This document shows positions 9,835-17,740 of a stretch of 64,000 nucleotides of DNA, in pieces; the stretch's first letter is position 1, and each line of letters begins with the position of its first letter. The DNA is taken from positions 62,001-126,000 of the forward strand of contig NZ_QMJY01000083.1 of the NCBI RefSeq assembly GCF_003574395.1. The letters are read 5' to 3'. The notes under the pieces were generated by a model, which searched no databases, was not told the DNA's origin, and was given only the letters and a program-made list of their open reading frames with translations. A program made the position numbers and the translations under genes. Origin of the DNA: Tabrizicola thermarum (GTDB lineage Bacteria; Pseudomonadota; Alphaproteobacteria; Rhodobacterales; Rhodobacteraceae).

Positions 9835-10449
9835 TCAGCCGCCGCGCCCCCGCAACGCATCCTGTCCGGTCGCCGAAGCGAACAGCCAGTAGCCCAGCGC
9901 CACCGCCGCCCCCGCGCCGCCGATCATCCCCAGAAGCGAGCCGATCGCATTGCCGGCCGCCGCGATGTTGCCGCCGAAGACGAAGCCCGCGCCGACATAG
10001 AGGCCGGCCCAGACCGCCTCTCCCGCCACGCCCGCCGCCGTGAACCGACCCCAGCCAAAGCGCATGGTGCCCGCGATCAGGTTGACGTAAGGTCCCAGCG
10101 GGCTCAGCAGCCAGCGCGTCAGGAACACCGCGATCAGCCCTTTGCTCTGCATCAGCCCGTCGGCCCGCGCCACCAGCATGTCGCGCGCCGGGTCCTTGCG
10201 CAGCCGCGACAGCAGCGTCACGCCAAGGCCGCGTCCCGCCCAGTAGCCCAGCTGATCCCCCGCGATGCCGCCCGCCGCCGCCGCAAGAAAGGCCTGCCAC
10301 AGGACCAGATCGCCCGCCGCCGCGAATCCTCCGGCCGTCAGCATCAGCACCGAGGCAGGGAAGGGCAGCGCAAGGCAGGACAGGAAGGTCGTCGCGGCCA
10401 GCAGCCACAGGCCGTATTGCGGGACAAGACCCAGAAGCCAGTCGGTCAT
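9835..10449 (-). CDS. DedA family inner-membrane protein
   Basis: A 204-residue multi-spanning protein of the DedA/SNARE-associated superfamily. Visible features are an early hydrophobic segment with FLSCLALPFPASVLMLTAGG, the conserved GDQLGYWAGR motif, and the reentrant-type FLTRWLLSPLGPYVNLIAG region with the conserved arginine. Family members are implicated in lipid-carrier (undecaprenyl phosphate) translocation and membrane homeostasis; the specific role here is unknown. The ATG overlaps the stop of the preceding small gene by 4 bases (ATGA), indicating translational coupling with the VWA operon. Confidence 0.85.
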   Translation of the reverse strand: MTDWLLGLVPQYGLWLLAATTFLSCLALPFPASVLMLTAGGFAAAGDLVLWQAFLAAAAGGIAGDQLGYWAGRGLGVTLLSRLRKDPARDMLVARADGLMQSKGLIAVFLTRWLLSPLGPYVNLIAGTMRFGWGRFTAAGVAGEAVWAGLYVGAGFVFGGNIAAAGNAIGSLLGMIGGAGAAVALGYWLFASATGQDALRGRGG

Positions 10450-10799
10450 TCCGCAGGCCTCGCCTCCCGCAGCCGGGTCAGCGCCGTCTCGACGCGGGCG
10501 ATCACCTCGGCCACCGGCTCGCCACGGTCCCGGGCGATCTCCTCCAGCGTCTGCGGATGGCCCCTGACCTGCGGCATGGGCAGCCCCGCCTCGGAACCGA
10601 GCGCCTGCGGCTCCAGCCCCCAGGACCGCGCCACATAGCCCACGGTCATCCAGGGCTCGACCGGCACCTCGCGGTGGGTCGCCCAGTAGACCGAATAGAC
10701 TGCGAAGCGGCCCGCGAAGAACAGCGTGACCGCACAGGCCATCACGAAGGCCGAAGCCAGCACGGGCCGCGCCCGCCACAGGGCAAGAAAGCGTCTCAT
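10446..10799 (-). CDS. Small single-pass membrane protein, unknown function
   Basis: A 117-residue protein with a short basic N-terminus (MRRFLALWRARP), one transmembrane helix (about 12-35) and a soluble C-terminal half. That half contains VEPWMTVGYVARSWGLE, a helix-turn-helix-like segment seen in small Rhodobacterales membrane proteins of unknown role. I do not recognise a named family. It overlaps the upstream VWA gene by 4 bases and the downstream DedA gene by 4 bases, so it is wedged in a tightly coupled three-gene unit and is probably real. Confidence 0.7.
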   Translation of the reverse strand: MRRFLALWRARPVLASAFVMACAVTLFFAGRFAVYSVYWATHREVPVEPWMTVGYVARSWGLEPQALGSEAGLPMPQVRGHPQTLEEIARDRGEPVAEVIARVETALTRLREARPAE

Positions 10800-11977
10800 C
10801 GCAGCTCCCTGATCCCTCGTGCCAACCCGTCCAGCGTCATCGGCACCATCCTGCCCTCGAAGATCTCGCGGATCATCGCCGTCGATCGGGTATGCCCCCA
10901 GGCGCGCTCCTCCACCGGATTGATCCACAGATGATACGGCCATTGCGCGCAGATCCGCCGCAGCCAGACTTCGCCCGCCTCGTGGTTCCAGTGTTCGTTC
11001 GCCCCGCCCGGATGGGTGATCTCGTAGGGCGACATTGCCGCATCGCCGACGACGATCAGCCGCCAGTCCGCGCCATAGGTGCGGATCACGTCCCAGGTCA
11101 GGGTCTGATGCTCCCACCGGCGGCGGTTGTCGCGCCAGAGGCCCTCGTAGACGCAGTTGTGGAAGTAGAAGACCTCCAGATGCCGGAACTCGGCCTTCGC
11201 GGCCGAGAACAGCTCCTCCATCACCCGGACATGGGGGTCCATCGACCCGCCGATGTCGAGGAACAGGAGCACCTTCACCGCATTGCGCCGCTCGGGCCGG
11301 GTCTGGACATCCAGCCAGCCCTGCGCCGCCGTGGCCCGGATCGTGCCGTCAAGGTCCAGCTCTTCCGCCGCCCCCTCGCGCGCCCAGCGGCGCAACCGGC
11401 GCAGCGCCAGCTTCATCGTCCGGGTGCCGATCTCGGCATCGCCGTCCAGATTGCGGAACTCTCGCCGGTCCCAGACCTTGACCGCGCGCCGGTGGCGGCT
11501 TTCCTCCTGCCCGATCCGCACGCCCTCGGGGTTGTAGCCCCAGGCGCCGAACGGCGACGTCCCCGCCGTGCCCACCCATTTCGACCCGCCCTGATGCCGA
11601 CCCTTCTGTTCGGCCAGGCGCTGCCGCAGCGTCTCCATCAGCTTGTCGAACCCGCCAAGCGCCTGGATCGCCGCGCGTTCATCGGCGCTCAGATGCCGCT
11701 CGGCCAGCTTTTCCAGCCAGTCGCGCGGCAGGTCCAGCGCCTCCAGCACCTGCACTGCCGTGACCTTTTCCAGGCCCGAGAACGCCCGCGCGAAAGCCCG
11801 GTCAAAGCGGTCGATGTGGCGTTCGTCCTTGACCAGCGTCAGCCGGGCAAGCGTGTAGAACCCCTCGGGATCATAGATCACCAGCCCCGCCGCCATGGCT
11901 TCCAGAAAACTCAGGAACTCGCGCAAGGAGACCGGCACCGCCTCTTCCCGCAAGGTCTGGAAGAAGGGCAGGAACAT
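10796..11977 (-). CDS. CoxE-type von Willebrand factor A protein
   Basis: A 393-residue protein of the CoxE-like VWA family (MoxR-associated). The MIDAS core appears as FLDIGGSMDPH, a DxGxS variant of DxSxS, followed by FHNCVYEGLW and IVVGDAAMSPYE. Family members pair with MoxR AAA+ ATPases and act as metal-insertion or assembly chaperones, CoxE itself in CO dehydrogenase maturation. A MoxR gene lies upstream on the same strand (14072-14911), separated by two other genes, so the two products probably work together; the client is unknown. It starts at ATG 11975-11977, downstream of a hairpin repeat. Confidence 0.88.
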   Translation of the reverse strand: MFLPFFQTLREEAVPVSLREFLSFLEAMAAGLVIYDPEGFYTLARLTLVKDERHIDRFDRAFARAFSGLEKVTAVQVLEALDLPRDWLEKLAERHLSADERAAIQALGGFDKLMETLRQRLAEQKGRHQGGSKWVGTAGTSPFGAWGYNPEGVRIGQEESRHRRAVKVWDRREFRNLDGDAEIGTRTMKLALRRLRRWAREGAAEELDLDGTIRATAAQGWLDVQTRPERRNAVKVLLFLDIGGSMDPHVRVMEELFSAAKAEFRHLEVFYFHNCVYEGLWRDNRRRWEHQTLTWDVIRTYGADWRLIVVGDAAMSPYEITHPGGANEHWNHEAGEVWLRRICAQWPYHLWINPVEERAWGHTRSTAMIREIFEGRMVPMTLDGLARGIRELR

Positions 11978-11987
11978 CGCCTAGACG

Positions 11988-12031
11988 CCGATTTCTTCAA
12001 TGAAATCGGACCGGAGCCGTTGAAGGCTCCG
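11988..12031 (-). repeat. Tandem hairpin element (family B), copy 1
   Basis: Two stem-loops lie back to back after the small gene ending at 12067. In - strand order they are GGAGCC-loop-GGCTCC (12031-12012) and CCGATTTC-loop-GAAATCGG (12009-11988). A further weaker hairpin (CGCGGA/TCCGCG, 12033-12056) precedes them. The same two-hairpin order, with related stem sequences, recurs after the aminotransferase at 53549-53598, and a related pair occurs at 16775-16819. It probably works as a transcription terminator or an mRNA 3'-end stabiliser. Confidence 0.7.
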
Positions 12032-12066
12032 TCGCGGAACTTCCGAAAACTCCGCGCCCCGACCCA

Positions 12067-12237
12067 TTATCCGCGCATCATGCGGTCAAGGTAAAGCGTG
12101 ATGAACAGGCCCAGAAGCCCGAAGATGATGGCATGGGCCGCCGCATATTGCGCGATGTCCGCAGCCCTGCCGCCGCGCGCCTTCGCCCGCAGGCCGCCGC
12201 CGATGGCACCCAGAAGAAGACCGACGATCACGAACAT
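12067..12237 (-). CDS. Tiny two-helix membrane protein
   Basis: A 56-residue protein that is almost entirely two hydrophobic helices (FVIVGLLLGAIGGGL and HAIIFGLLGLFITLYL) joined by a basic, glycine-rich loop with RGGRAADIAQYAA. Similar tiny proteins occur in other Rhodobacteraceae, where they have sometimes been labelled apolipoprotein acyltransferase; that name is not supported by size or motifs. The frame is open further upstream, but ATG 12235-12237 gives the compact conserved form. It lies 46 bases downstream of the DUF2927 lipoprotein gene and upstream of the VWA gene. Confidence 0.65.
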   Translation of the reverse strand: MFVIVGLLLGAIGGGLRAKARGGRAADIAQYAAAHAIIFGLLGLFITLYLDRMMRG

Positions 12238-12283
12238 TCCGCCCCATTTCCGGGGCCTCCGTGCCTGTCGGCGCGCTACCCCC

Positions 12284-13600
12284 TCAGCCCTTTGCGGCCC
12301 GGTCCGCAACGGCCGCGATGTCGCGCATCCGGCTGCGGACCATGCCTTCCGAGCCGAAGCCATAGCGCGCGTAGGGCGCACTGTCCATCCGCAGCGCCGC
12401 CGCAGCCTGCGGGTTGCCCAGCGCCTCCAGCGCCTCGGCCTTGACCAGCATCAGCGTCGCCAGAAGCGCGGCATTGTCGTACTCTCTGACCACCGGGATC
12501 GCCCGGTCTGCCAGCAGCGCGGCCTGTTCGGGCTGGCCGGCGGCCAGGGCCATCACCGCAAGCTGCATGTCCACATGCGCCAGTTGCAGCTCTGCCCCCG
12601 GCAGGGCAGCATAGATCGCCCGCGCGCGGGCAAAGGCGGCTTGCGCGCGGGCCGGGTCGCTGGCCGTGGTCAGGCGGCCCAGCGCGAAATGGCTGAAGGC
12701 CAGCCGGTTGTCCTGCCATCCCGCACGCTGGGCAATGGCCAGCGCGCGTTCCGCCGCGGCCAGGCGGCTCCCCTGTGATCCGGTTCGGCCCAGCGCCGTC
12801 TCGATCGCGCGGGTCCAGTCGGGCGGAGTGCCCGAGCTGGCGACCGGCGCCGTGCCAAGCTGTGCGGCCACCTCCTCCAGGCTCATCCCGCTGCGCAGGT
12901 CCGGCGAATAGGTCAGCCGCAGGATCTGCATGTCGAAACCGGTCAGGACCGAATGGAAGTTGTCGTCGTTGAAGACGCTGTCCGGCAGGCGATACAGGTC
13001 GTTCAGCGGCCCCAGCGCCTGCGCCAGCTCCTCGTGCAGGCAATCGCGGATTTCCTGCGGGCTTGTGTCGGCGGGAATGAAGATGGCCGCCCTTTCGCGC
13101 CGGGTGACCAGCGCCCAGTCCACCGCATCCGACCCCCGCTTGCGCCGGTATTCCGCCAGCGATCCGACATTCGGCACCACGAAACAGGCGGCCATCGGGG
13201 CCATCCGGCGCAGCTCTGCGCGGCTGGTGAACTCTACCGTGATCGTCGCTGCGCCAGAGGCGGGCGAGATGTCGATCCCGGCTTCCGACCGCAGTCGTCC
13301 GATCAGAAGGCCAAGGTCGCGCGCCGCCGATCCCGGCACATCCCCGGCCAGCGCCACCGTGACCGGGCCCTCGAACCGGCTGAAGGTCTGCAAGCCCCGT
13401 CCGCTTTCCATGGCAAAGGTCAGGTCCATGAAGTCGCGGGTCAGCGAGGTGCCCGAGCGCATCCCTTCAGGCACCCGATAGCCGCCCGGCGCGCCGAATC
13501 CGACGCCGACCTCCTCGGCGGCACCGCTTTTCGTCACCTGCGCGGGTTCGCCGCAGGCCGAGACCGCGCAGAACGCGGCAAGGAGAAGGGGCAGGCGCAT
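12284..13600 (-). CDS. DUF2927 lipoprotein
   Basis: A 438-residue putative lipoprotein. The N-terminus (MRLPLLLAAFCAVSACGEP) has a lipobox-like VSAC, predicting lipidation at Cys 16. The middle contains the DUF2927 region, with TRDFMDLTFAMESG, RFEGPVTVALAG, ACFVVPNVGSLAEYRRK and CLHEELAQALGPLNDLYRLPDSVFND; the HEE-type motif resembles a metallopeptidase site, but activity is unproven. The C-terminal third is alanine-rich and helical, resembling TPR repeats. I chose the start at 13600 because it generates the lipobox; the frame is open 35 codons further up without a signal. It sits between the MoxR and VWA genes. Confidence 0.85.
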   Translation of the reverse strand: MRLPLLLAAFCAVSACGEPAQVTKSGAAEEVGVGFGAPGGYRVPEGMRSGTSLTRDFMDLTFAMESGRGLQTFSRFEGPVTVALAGDVPGSAARDLGLLIGRLRSEAGIDISPASGAATITVEFTSRAELRRMAPMAACFVVPNVGSLAEYRRKRGSDAVDWALVTRRERAAIFIPADTSPQEIRDCLHEELAQALGPLNDLYRLPDSVFNDDNFHSVLTGFDMQILRLTYSPDLRSGMSLEEVAAQLGTAPVASSGTPPDWTRAIETALGRTGSQGSRLAAAERALAIAQRAGWQDNRLAFSHFALGRLTTASDPARAQAAFARARAIYAALPGAELQLAHVDMQLAVMALAAGQPEQAALLADRAIPVVREYDNAALLATLMLVKAEALEALGNPQAAAALRMDSAPYARYGFGSEGMVRSRMRDIAAVADRAAKG

Positions 13601-14071
13601 CGGCAAGACCAGTCTGGCAGCGCCCCGGCAGCTCGGGGCCCGTCGAGTGTCCCGCCCAGGACTTGCGCAAGTCAATTCTGGAAAAAGCCCGGATTTTCCT
13701 GACACTACCCATCGCGGTTGAAGTGGCCGAGGCCGCAGGATCTATCCTCGCGGCTCACGAAATGTTACAAATCCGACATCGCAGCCCGGTTTGCCCGGCC
13801 GGAAGACTTCGCGGGGGCCGATTCGGCTTGCCGCCCCGGACAGGTTGCTTGGCCCAAGGGAAATCCGGCCAACAGGCGATGGATGCCCGGCCCCGGTTCC
13901 TCCGCTCCTCCCACGGCTTTCGCGCGCAAGACAACACCGTCGATCTCCACCCGGGCAGCAGCTGCTCGCTGCGGAACGCCAACGGCCCCGTCACCGAACA
14001 GGTCTGCGGCCGGCCTTGCACCCTCACGAACATGTCCAGGGCGCGACTGGCTCGGCACCCTCCGGCGCGTG
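13601..14071. other. 471-base intergenic region, no convincing gene
   Basis: This stretch separates the MoxR gene end from the DUF2927 lipoprotein start. Open frames cross it on both strands, but their translations are low-complexity and I see no ribosome site, family motif or codon pattern supporting them. It contains a locally AT-richer patch (about 13730-13790, including GAAATGTTACAAATCC), which could hold the lipoprotein promoter. No clear terminator or tRNA-like fold is visible. Confidence 0.5.
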
Positions 14072-14911
14072 CTACCGCTGCCCCCGCGCCATGAAGGCCA
14101 GCCGCTCGAACAGCTGCACGTCCTGCTCGTTCTTCAACAGCGCGCCGTGCAGCCGGGGCAGGGCGCTGCGGCCGTCGCCCCGCAGATCCTCCGGCGCCAG
14201 GTCCTCGGCCAAGAGCAGCCGCAGCCAGTCCAGCACCTCGCTGGTGGACGGCTTCTTCTTCAGCCCCGGCACCTCGCGGATCTCGAAGAACTGCGTCAGC
14301 GCCGCGGTCAGCAGCCGATCCTTGATGTCGGGGAAATGCACCCGGACGATGGCCGCCAGGGTCTCGGGATCGGGAAACCGGATGTAGTGGAAGAAACACC
14401 GCCGCAGAAAGGCGTCCGGCAATTCCTTTTCGTTGTTCGAGGTGATGATGACCACCGGCCGATGCCGCGCCCGGATCGTCTCGCCCGTCTCGTAGACGTG
14501 GAACTCCATCCGGTCCAACTCCTGCAACAGGTCGTTGGGAAATTCGATGTCGGCCTTGTCGATCTCGTCGATCAGCAGCACCACGCGCTCTTCCGCCTCG
14601 AAGGCCTGCCACAGCTTGCCCTTGCGGATGTAGTTGCGCACCTCGTGCACCCGTTCATCGCCCAGCTGGCTGTCCCGCAACCGGCTCACCGCGTCGTATT
14701 CGTACAACCCCTGCTGCGCCTTGGTCGTGGACTTCACATGCCACTCGATCAGCGGCAGCTTCAGCGCCCCTGCCACCTGTCGCGCCAGTTCCGTCTTGCC
14801 CGTCCCCGGCTCGCCCTTGACCAGAAGCGGGCGCTGCAAGGTCACCGCCGCATTCACCGCAATCGCCAGGTCATCCGAGGCGACATAGCTGTCTGTCGTG
14901 CCGAATTTCAT
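14072..14911 (-). CDS. MoxR family AAA+ ATPase
   Basis: A 279-residue AAA+ ATPase of the MoxR group. Walker A is GEPGTGKTE, Walker B is VVLLIDEIDKAD, and sensor-1 is VIITSNNEKELPDAFLRRC, all intact; length is normal for the family. MoxR proteins act as chaperones for metal-centre insertion or complex assembly together with VWA proteins, and a CoxE-type VWA gene follows three genes downstream on the same strand. I use ATG 14911 rather than the adjacent TTG at 14914; the closest AGGAAAC is about 20 bases upstream, so the start is not certain. Confidence 0.92.
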   Translation of the reverse strand: MKFGTTDSYVASDDLAIAVNAAVTLQRPLLVKGEPGTGKTELARQVAGALKLPLIEWHVKSTTKAQQGLYEYDAVSRLRDSQLGDERVHEVRNYIRKGKLWQAFEAEERVVLLIDEIDKADIEFPNDLLQELDRMEFHVYETGETIRARHRPVVIITSNNEKELPDAFLRRCFFHYIRFPDPETLAAIVRVHFPDIKDRLLTAALTQFFEIREVPGLKKKPSTSEVLDWLRLLLAEDLAPEDLRGDGRSALPRLHGALLKNEQDVQLFERLAFMARGQR

Positions 14912-15031
14912 CAATTCATCAACATGCTGTTTCCTGTCCGGTGCCAGACCCTACCTGCGCCCAGAAAATGTCGCAACCGCTAGTGACAATGCTGCGGCCT
15001 TGCGCTAAACGCCCCCGAACAGGAGCGCGCC

Positions 15032-15505
15032 ATGACAGAAGCCCGCCTGTCGGAGCGATCCGGCGCGAAGGAGAGAATGACCATGAAGGCCGAGGTTTTC
15101 CTCCCTGACGACTATCGTCCCGCCGAGGACGAACCGTTCATGAACGACCGCCAGCTTGAGTATTTCCGCCGCAAACTTCTGACCTGGAAACAGGAACTGC
15201 TCAACCAGTCCGCGGAAACCATCGACTCCCTGCAGGAAAGCGCGCGCAATGTCCCCGACATCGCCGACCGCGCCTCCGAGGAAACCGACCGCGCCCTTGA
15301 ACTGCGCACCCGTGACCGCCAGCGCAAGCTGGTCGCCAAGATCGACGCCGCCCTGCGCCGGATCGAGAACGGCGAATTCGGCTACTGCGAAGTGACGGGC
15401 GAGCCGATCAGCCTCAAGCGGCTGGATGCGCGCCCGATTGCGACGATGACGCTGGAGGCGCAGGAAAGGCACGAACGCCGCGAAAAGGTTCACCGCGACG
15501 ACTGA
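15032..15505 (+). CDS. dksA: DksA, RNA-polymerase-binding transcription factor
   Basis: A 157-residue DksA protein that binds in the RNA polymerase secondary channel and, with ppGpp, adjusts rRNA and biosynthetic promoters. It shows FMNDRQLEYFRRKLL, the coiled-coil with the acidic tip (DIADRASEETDRA) and the finger region GYCEVTGEPISLKRLDARPIAT. Only one of the four zinc-finger cysteines remains, so it is a Cys-poor DksA as in several alphaproteobacteria. Two in-frame starts have good ribosome sites: ATG 15032 (AGGAG at 15021) and ATG 15077/15083 (AAGGAG at 15068), the latter giving about 140 residues starting MKAEVFLP. A hairpin follows the stop. Confidence 0.92.
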   Translation: MTEARLSERSGAKERMTMKAEVFLPDDYRPAEDEPFMNDRQLEYFRRKLLTWKQELLNQSAETIDSLQESARNVPDIADRASEETDRALELRTRDRQRKLVAKIDAALRRIENGEFGYCEVTGEPISLKRLDARPIATMTLEAQERHERREKVHRDD

Positions 15506-15534
15506 CGCCAGACCGGCGACACAGTGCGTACTTG

Positions 15535-15557
15535 ACGCCGGGCCCAAGGTCCGGCGT
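15535..15557 (+). terminator. Candidate terminator after dksA
   Basis: A 7-bp perfect stem (ACGCCGG/CCGGCGT) with a 9-base loop lies 30 bases after the dksA stop and is followed by TTGTC. The T run is weak, so this is only a probable intrinsic terminator. Confidence 0.45.
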
Positions 15558-15579
15558 TGTCATGTCCGGGGGGGCGAAG

Positions 15580-16764
15580 ATGTCATTGATCGGCCAGTCC
15601 GTCACCGTGGTCGGCGCGGGGGTTGCAGGTCTTGCCGCTGCACGGGCGCTTGCGCTGCGCGGGGCTCGGGTCACGGTCCTGGAACAGGCGGATGCGATCC
15701 GCGAGGTCGGCGCCGGCCTTCAGATCTCGCCCAACGGTGCGGCGGTGCTGCGGGCGCTGGGGTTGCAGGACGCGCTGGATGCGGCCTCGATGCGGGCGAC
15801 GGCGGTGCAGCTGATCGACGGGCCGACGGGCGATCCGGTCGCCCGGCTTGATCTTGCCCGGCTGCGCCCCGACCAGGGCTACCATTTCCTGCACCGGGCC
15901 GACCTCATCGCGCTTCTGCTGCAGGGCGCGCGCGAGGCCGGGGTGACCTTGCGGCTTCTTTCGCGGGTTGCCGAGGTCGATCTGTCCGGCGCCCGTCCCG
16001 CCGTGACGCTGGACAGCGGCGATCGGATCGAGACGCCGCTCCTGATCGGGGCGGATGGCCTGCATTCCCGCCTGCGCGCTGCGCTCAATGGCGCGCAGCA
16101 CCCCTTCTTCACCGGGCAGGTCGCCTGGCGCGCCGTGATTCCCTGCGAACCCGGCGCCGCTCCGGAGGCCGAGGTGCACATGGGCCCCGGCCGTCATCTG
16201 GTCAGCTATCCCTTGCGCGGCGGCACCTTGCGCAATCTGGTCGCGGTCGAAGAGCGTCAGCGTTGGGCCGAGGAAAGCTGGACGCTGCGCGACGACAGCA
16301 TGGACATGCGGCTCGCCTTCGCCGGGTTCTCGCCCCGGGTGCGCGGCTGGCTGGACAGGGTCGAGGATCCCTGGCTCTGGGGCCTCTTCCGCCATCCGGT
16401 CGCGGGCACCTGGACCAGAGTCGTTTCAGGTGGCGCCGTTGCCATCCTGGGCGATGCCGCGCATCCGACGCTGCCCTTCCTCGCGCAGGGGGCCTCGATG
16501 GGGCTGGAGGACGCCTGGGTCCTGGCCGATGCGCTTGCGGGCCACGACAGCCTTGCCGCAGCGCTGGCAGCCTATCAGACGCGTCGCAAACCCCGCACCA
16601 CGCGCATCGTCGCTGCCGCCAACGCCAATGCGCGCGCCTATCACCTGTCGGGCCTGCCCCGGATGATCGGCCACGCCGGTCTGCGGCTGCTCGGACGCCT
16701 GTCTCCCGCCACGATGCTCAGCCGCTTCGACTGGCTCTACGGGCACGACGTGACGCAAGGCTAA
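15580..16764 (+). CDS. FAD-dependent aromatic monooxygenase (salicylate hydroxylase-like)
   Basis: A 394-residue class A flavoprotein monooxygenase. It has the N-terminal Rossmann motif VVGAGVAGLAAARALALRG, the DG-type motif LLIGADGLHSRLR in the middle and GDAAHPTLPFLAQGASMGLEDA near the C-terminus, which binds the FAD ribityl/phosphate. Relatives are salicylate 1-hydroxylase and 3-hydroxybenzoate 6-hydroxylase, using NAD(P)H and O2; the aromatic substrate cannot be read from sequence. No ring-cleavage genes are adjacent. ATG 15580 follows a G-rich site; an ATG at 15562 in the same frame is an alternative. Confidence 0.85.
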   Translation: MSLIGQSVTVVGAGVAGLAAARALALRGARVTVLEQADAIREVGAGLQISPNGAAVLRALGLQDALDAASMRATAVQLIDGPTGDPVARLDLARLRPDQGYHFLHRADLIALLLQGAREAGVTLRLLSRVAEVDLSGARPAVTLDSGDRIETPLLIGADGLHSRLRAALNGAQHPFFTGQVAWRAVIPCEPGAAPEAEVHMGPGRHLVSYPLRGGTLRNLVAVEERQRWAEESWTLRDDSMDMRLAFAGFSPRVRGWLDRVEDPWLWGLFRHPVAGTWTRVVSGGAVAILGDAAHPTLPFLAQGASMGLEDAWVLADALAGHDSLAAALAAYQTRRKPRTTRIVAAANANARAYHLSGLPRMIGHAGLRLLGRLSPATMLSRFDWLYGHDVTQG

Positions 16765-16774
16765 GTCATGGAGC

Positions 16775-16819
16775 GCAAATCTTTTCGAAAAGATTTGCAA
16801 AATCCTTCGAAGGATTTTG
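16775..16819 (+). repeat. Tandem hairpin element (family B), copy 2
   Basis: Two perfect palindromes overlap by one or two bases just after the monooxygenase gene. The first (16775-16798, 24 bp) and second (16798-16819, 22 bp) are both centred on TTCGAA. Compared with copies 1 and 3 the stems are AT-rich, but the architecture (two adjacent TTCGAA-centred hairpins after a stop codon) is the same. It is likely a terminator or 3'-end stabilising structure. Confidence 0.7.
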
Positions 16820-16859
16820 GCCCGCTACCAGCCTGTGCAAGGTAAACGCCGCATGAACG

Positions 16860-16914
16860 CAGGCTTCCAACCCATTGTTTTTCAATAGCCCGACCTTCGC
16901 GCCGCGCGCGGCGC
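16860..16914 (-). repeat. 3'-end palindrome element (family A), copy 4, divergent
   Basis: Read on the - strand, this starts directly after the exonuclease III stop codon with the 16-bp palindrome GCGCCGCGCGCGGCGC (16914-16899). Starting 33 bases from the palindrome's first base comes a block containing CAATGGGTTGG, which matches the family A block in the same register before diverging. It lies between the convergent monooxygenase and exonuclease genes. Confidence 0.65.
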
Positions 16915-17694
16915 TCACGCCGCCAACCGCACCCAGACCGGCACATGATCGCTGGGCTTGTCCCCGCCCCGGACCGCCTTGTCTATACCTGCCTCCTCCA
17001 GCCGGTCGGCGGCCTGGGGGCTGCACAGGACATGGTCGATCCGGATCCCGTTGTTCCGCTCCCAGGCGCCGGCCTGATAATCCCAGAAGGTGTAGACCCG
17101 CGCCGCCGGATCGCGCACCCTGACCGCATCCGTCAGCCCCAGATGCGCCATCCGCCGGAACGCCGCCCGGCTCTCGGGCAGGAACAGCGCATCCGTCACC
17201 CAGGCCTCCGGCCTCGCCGCATCCGCCGCCTGCGGGATCACGTTGTAGTCGCCCAGACAGACAAACGTCTCCTCCGCCGCCAGCAGCTCCCGCACCCGCG
17301 ACTCCATCCGCGCCATCCAGGCCAGCTTGTAGTCGTACTTCGGCCCCGGTGCGGGGTTGCCGTTCGGCAGATAAAGCCCGCAGACCCTGACCGGCCGCCC
17401 CGCATCCACCACCGCCTCGATCCAGCGCGCCTGCTCGTCCCCGGGATCCCCCGGCAAGCCGCGCCGCACATCGCTCAGCGGCAGCTTCGACAGGATCGCC
17501 ACGCCGTTGAACGACTTCTGCCCGTGTGTCTCGACCCGGTAGCCAAGCCCTTCGAAGACCTCGCGCGGAAAGGCCTCGTCCTGCGACTTGATCTCCTGCA
17601 GGCAGACCACATCCGGCGCCGCCTCGGCCAGCCAGGCCTGCAAGGCCTCGATCCGCGCCTTGATCCCGTTGATGTTGAACGTCGCAAGCCTCAT
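16915..17694 (-). CDS. xthA: Exodeoxyribonuclease III
   Basis: A 259-residue exonuclease III/AP endonuclease of the EEP superfamily, cleaving DNA 5' of abasic sites and trimming 3' ends in base-excision repair. Catalytic motifs are intact: ATFNINGIKAR (metal-binding Asn), CLQEIKSQDEAFP (Glu), LCGLYLPNGNP-type region, LGDYNVIP (Asp/Asn), YTFWDYQAG and the terminal SDHVPVWV (Asp-His). ATG 17694 gives the conserved start MRLATFNINGIKAR; a few upstream codons are open but not conserved. It is monocistronic and ends in a family A repeat. Confidence 0.94.
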   Translation of the reverse strand: MRLATFNINGIKARIEALQAWLAEAAPDVVCLQEIKSQDEAFPREVFEGLGYRVETHGQKSFNGVAILSKLPLSDVRRGLPGDPGDEQARWIEAVVDAGRPVRVCGLYLPNGNPAPGPKYDYKLAWMARMESRVRELLAAEETFVCLGDYNVIPQAADAARPEAWVTDALFLPESRAAFRRMAHLGLTDAVRVRDPAARVYTFWDYQAGAWERNNGIRIDHVLCSPQAADRLEEAGIDKAVRGGDKPSDHVPVWVRLAA

Positions 17695-17740
17695 GTCCGG
17701 GTCCTCCACACCAGGACCCTAGGCCCCCCGGCCCGAAGGC

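Noticed and set aside
12067-12381. Longer version (104 residues) of the tiny membrane protein
   Set aside because: The extra 48 N-terminal residues are Arg/Ala-rich without conservation-like features and would overlap the end of the DUF2927 gene; the short form starting at 12237 is preferred.
13663-14094. Open frames of 97-143 residues in the 471-base gap
   Set aside because: No ribosome site, no motif and low-complexity translations on both strands; too weak to call.
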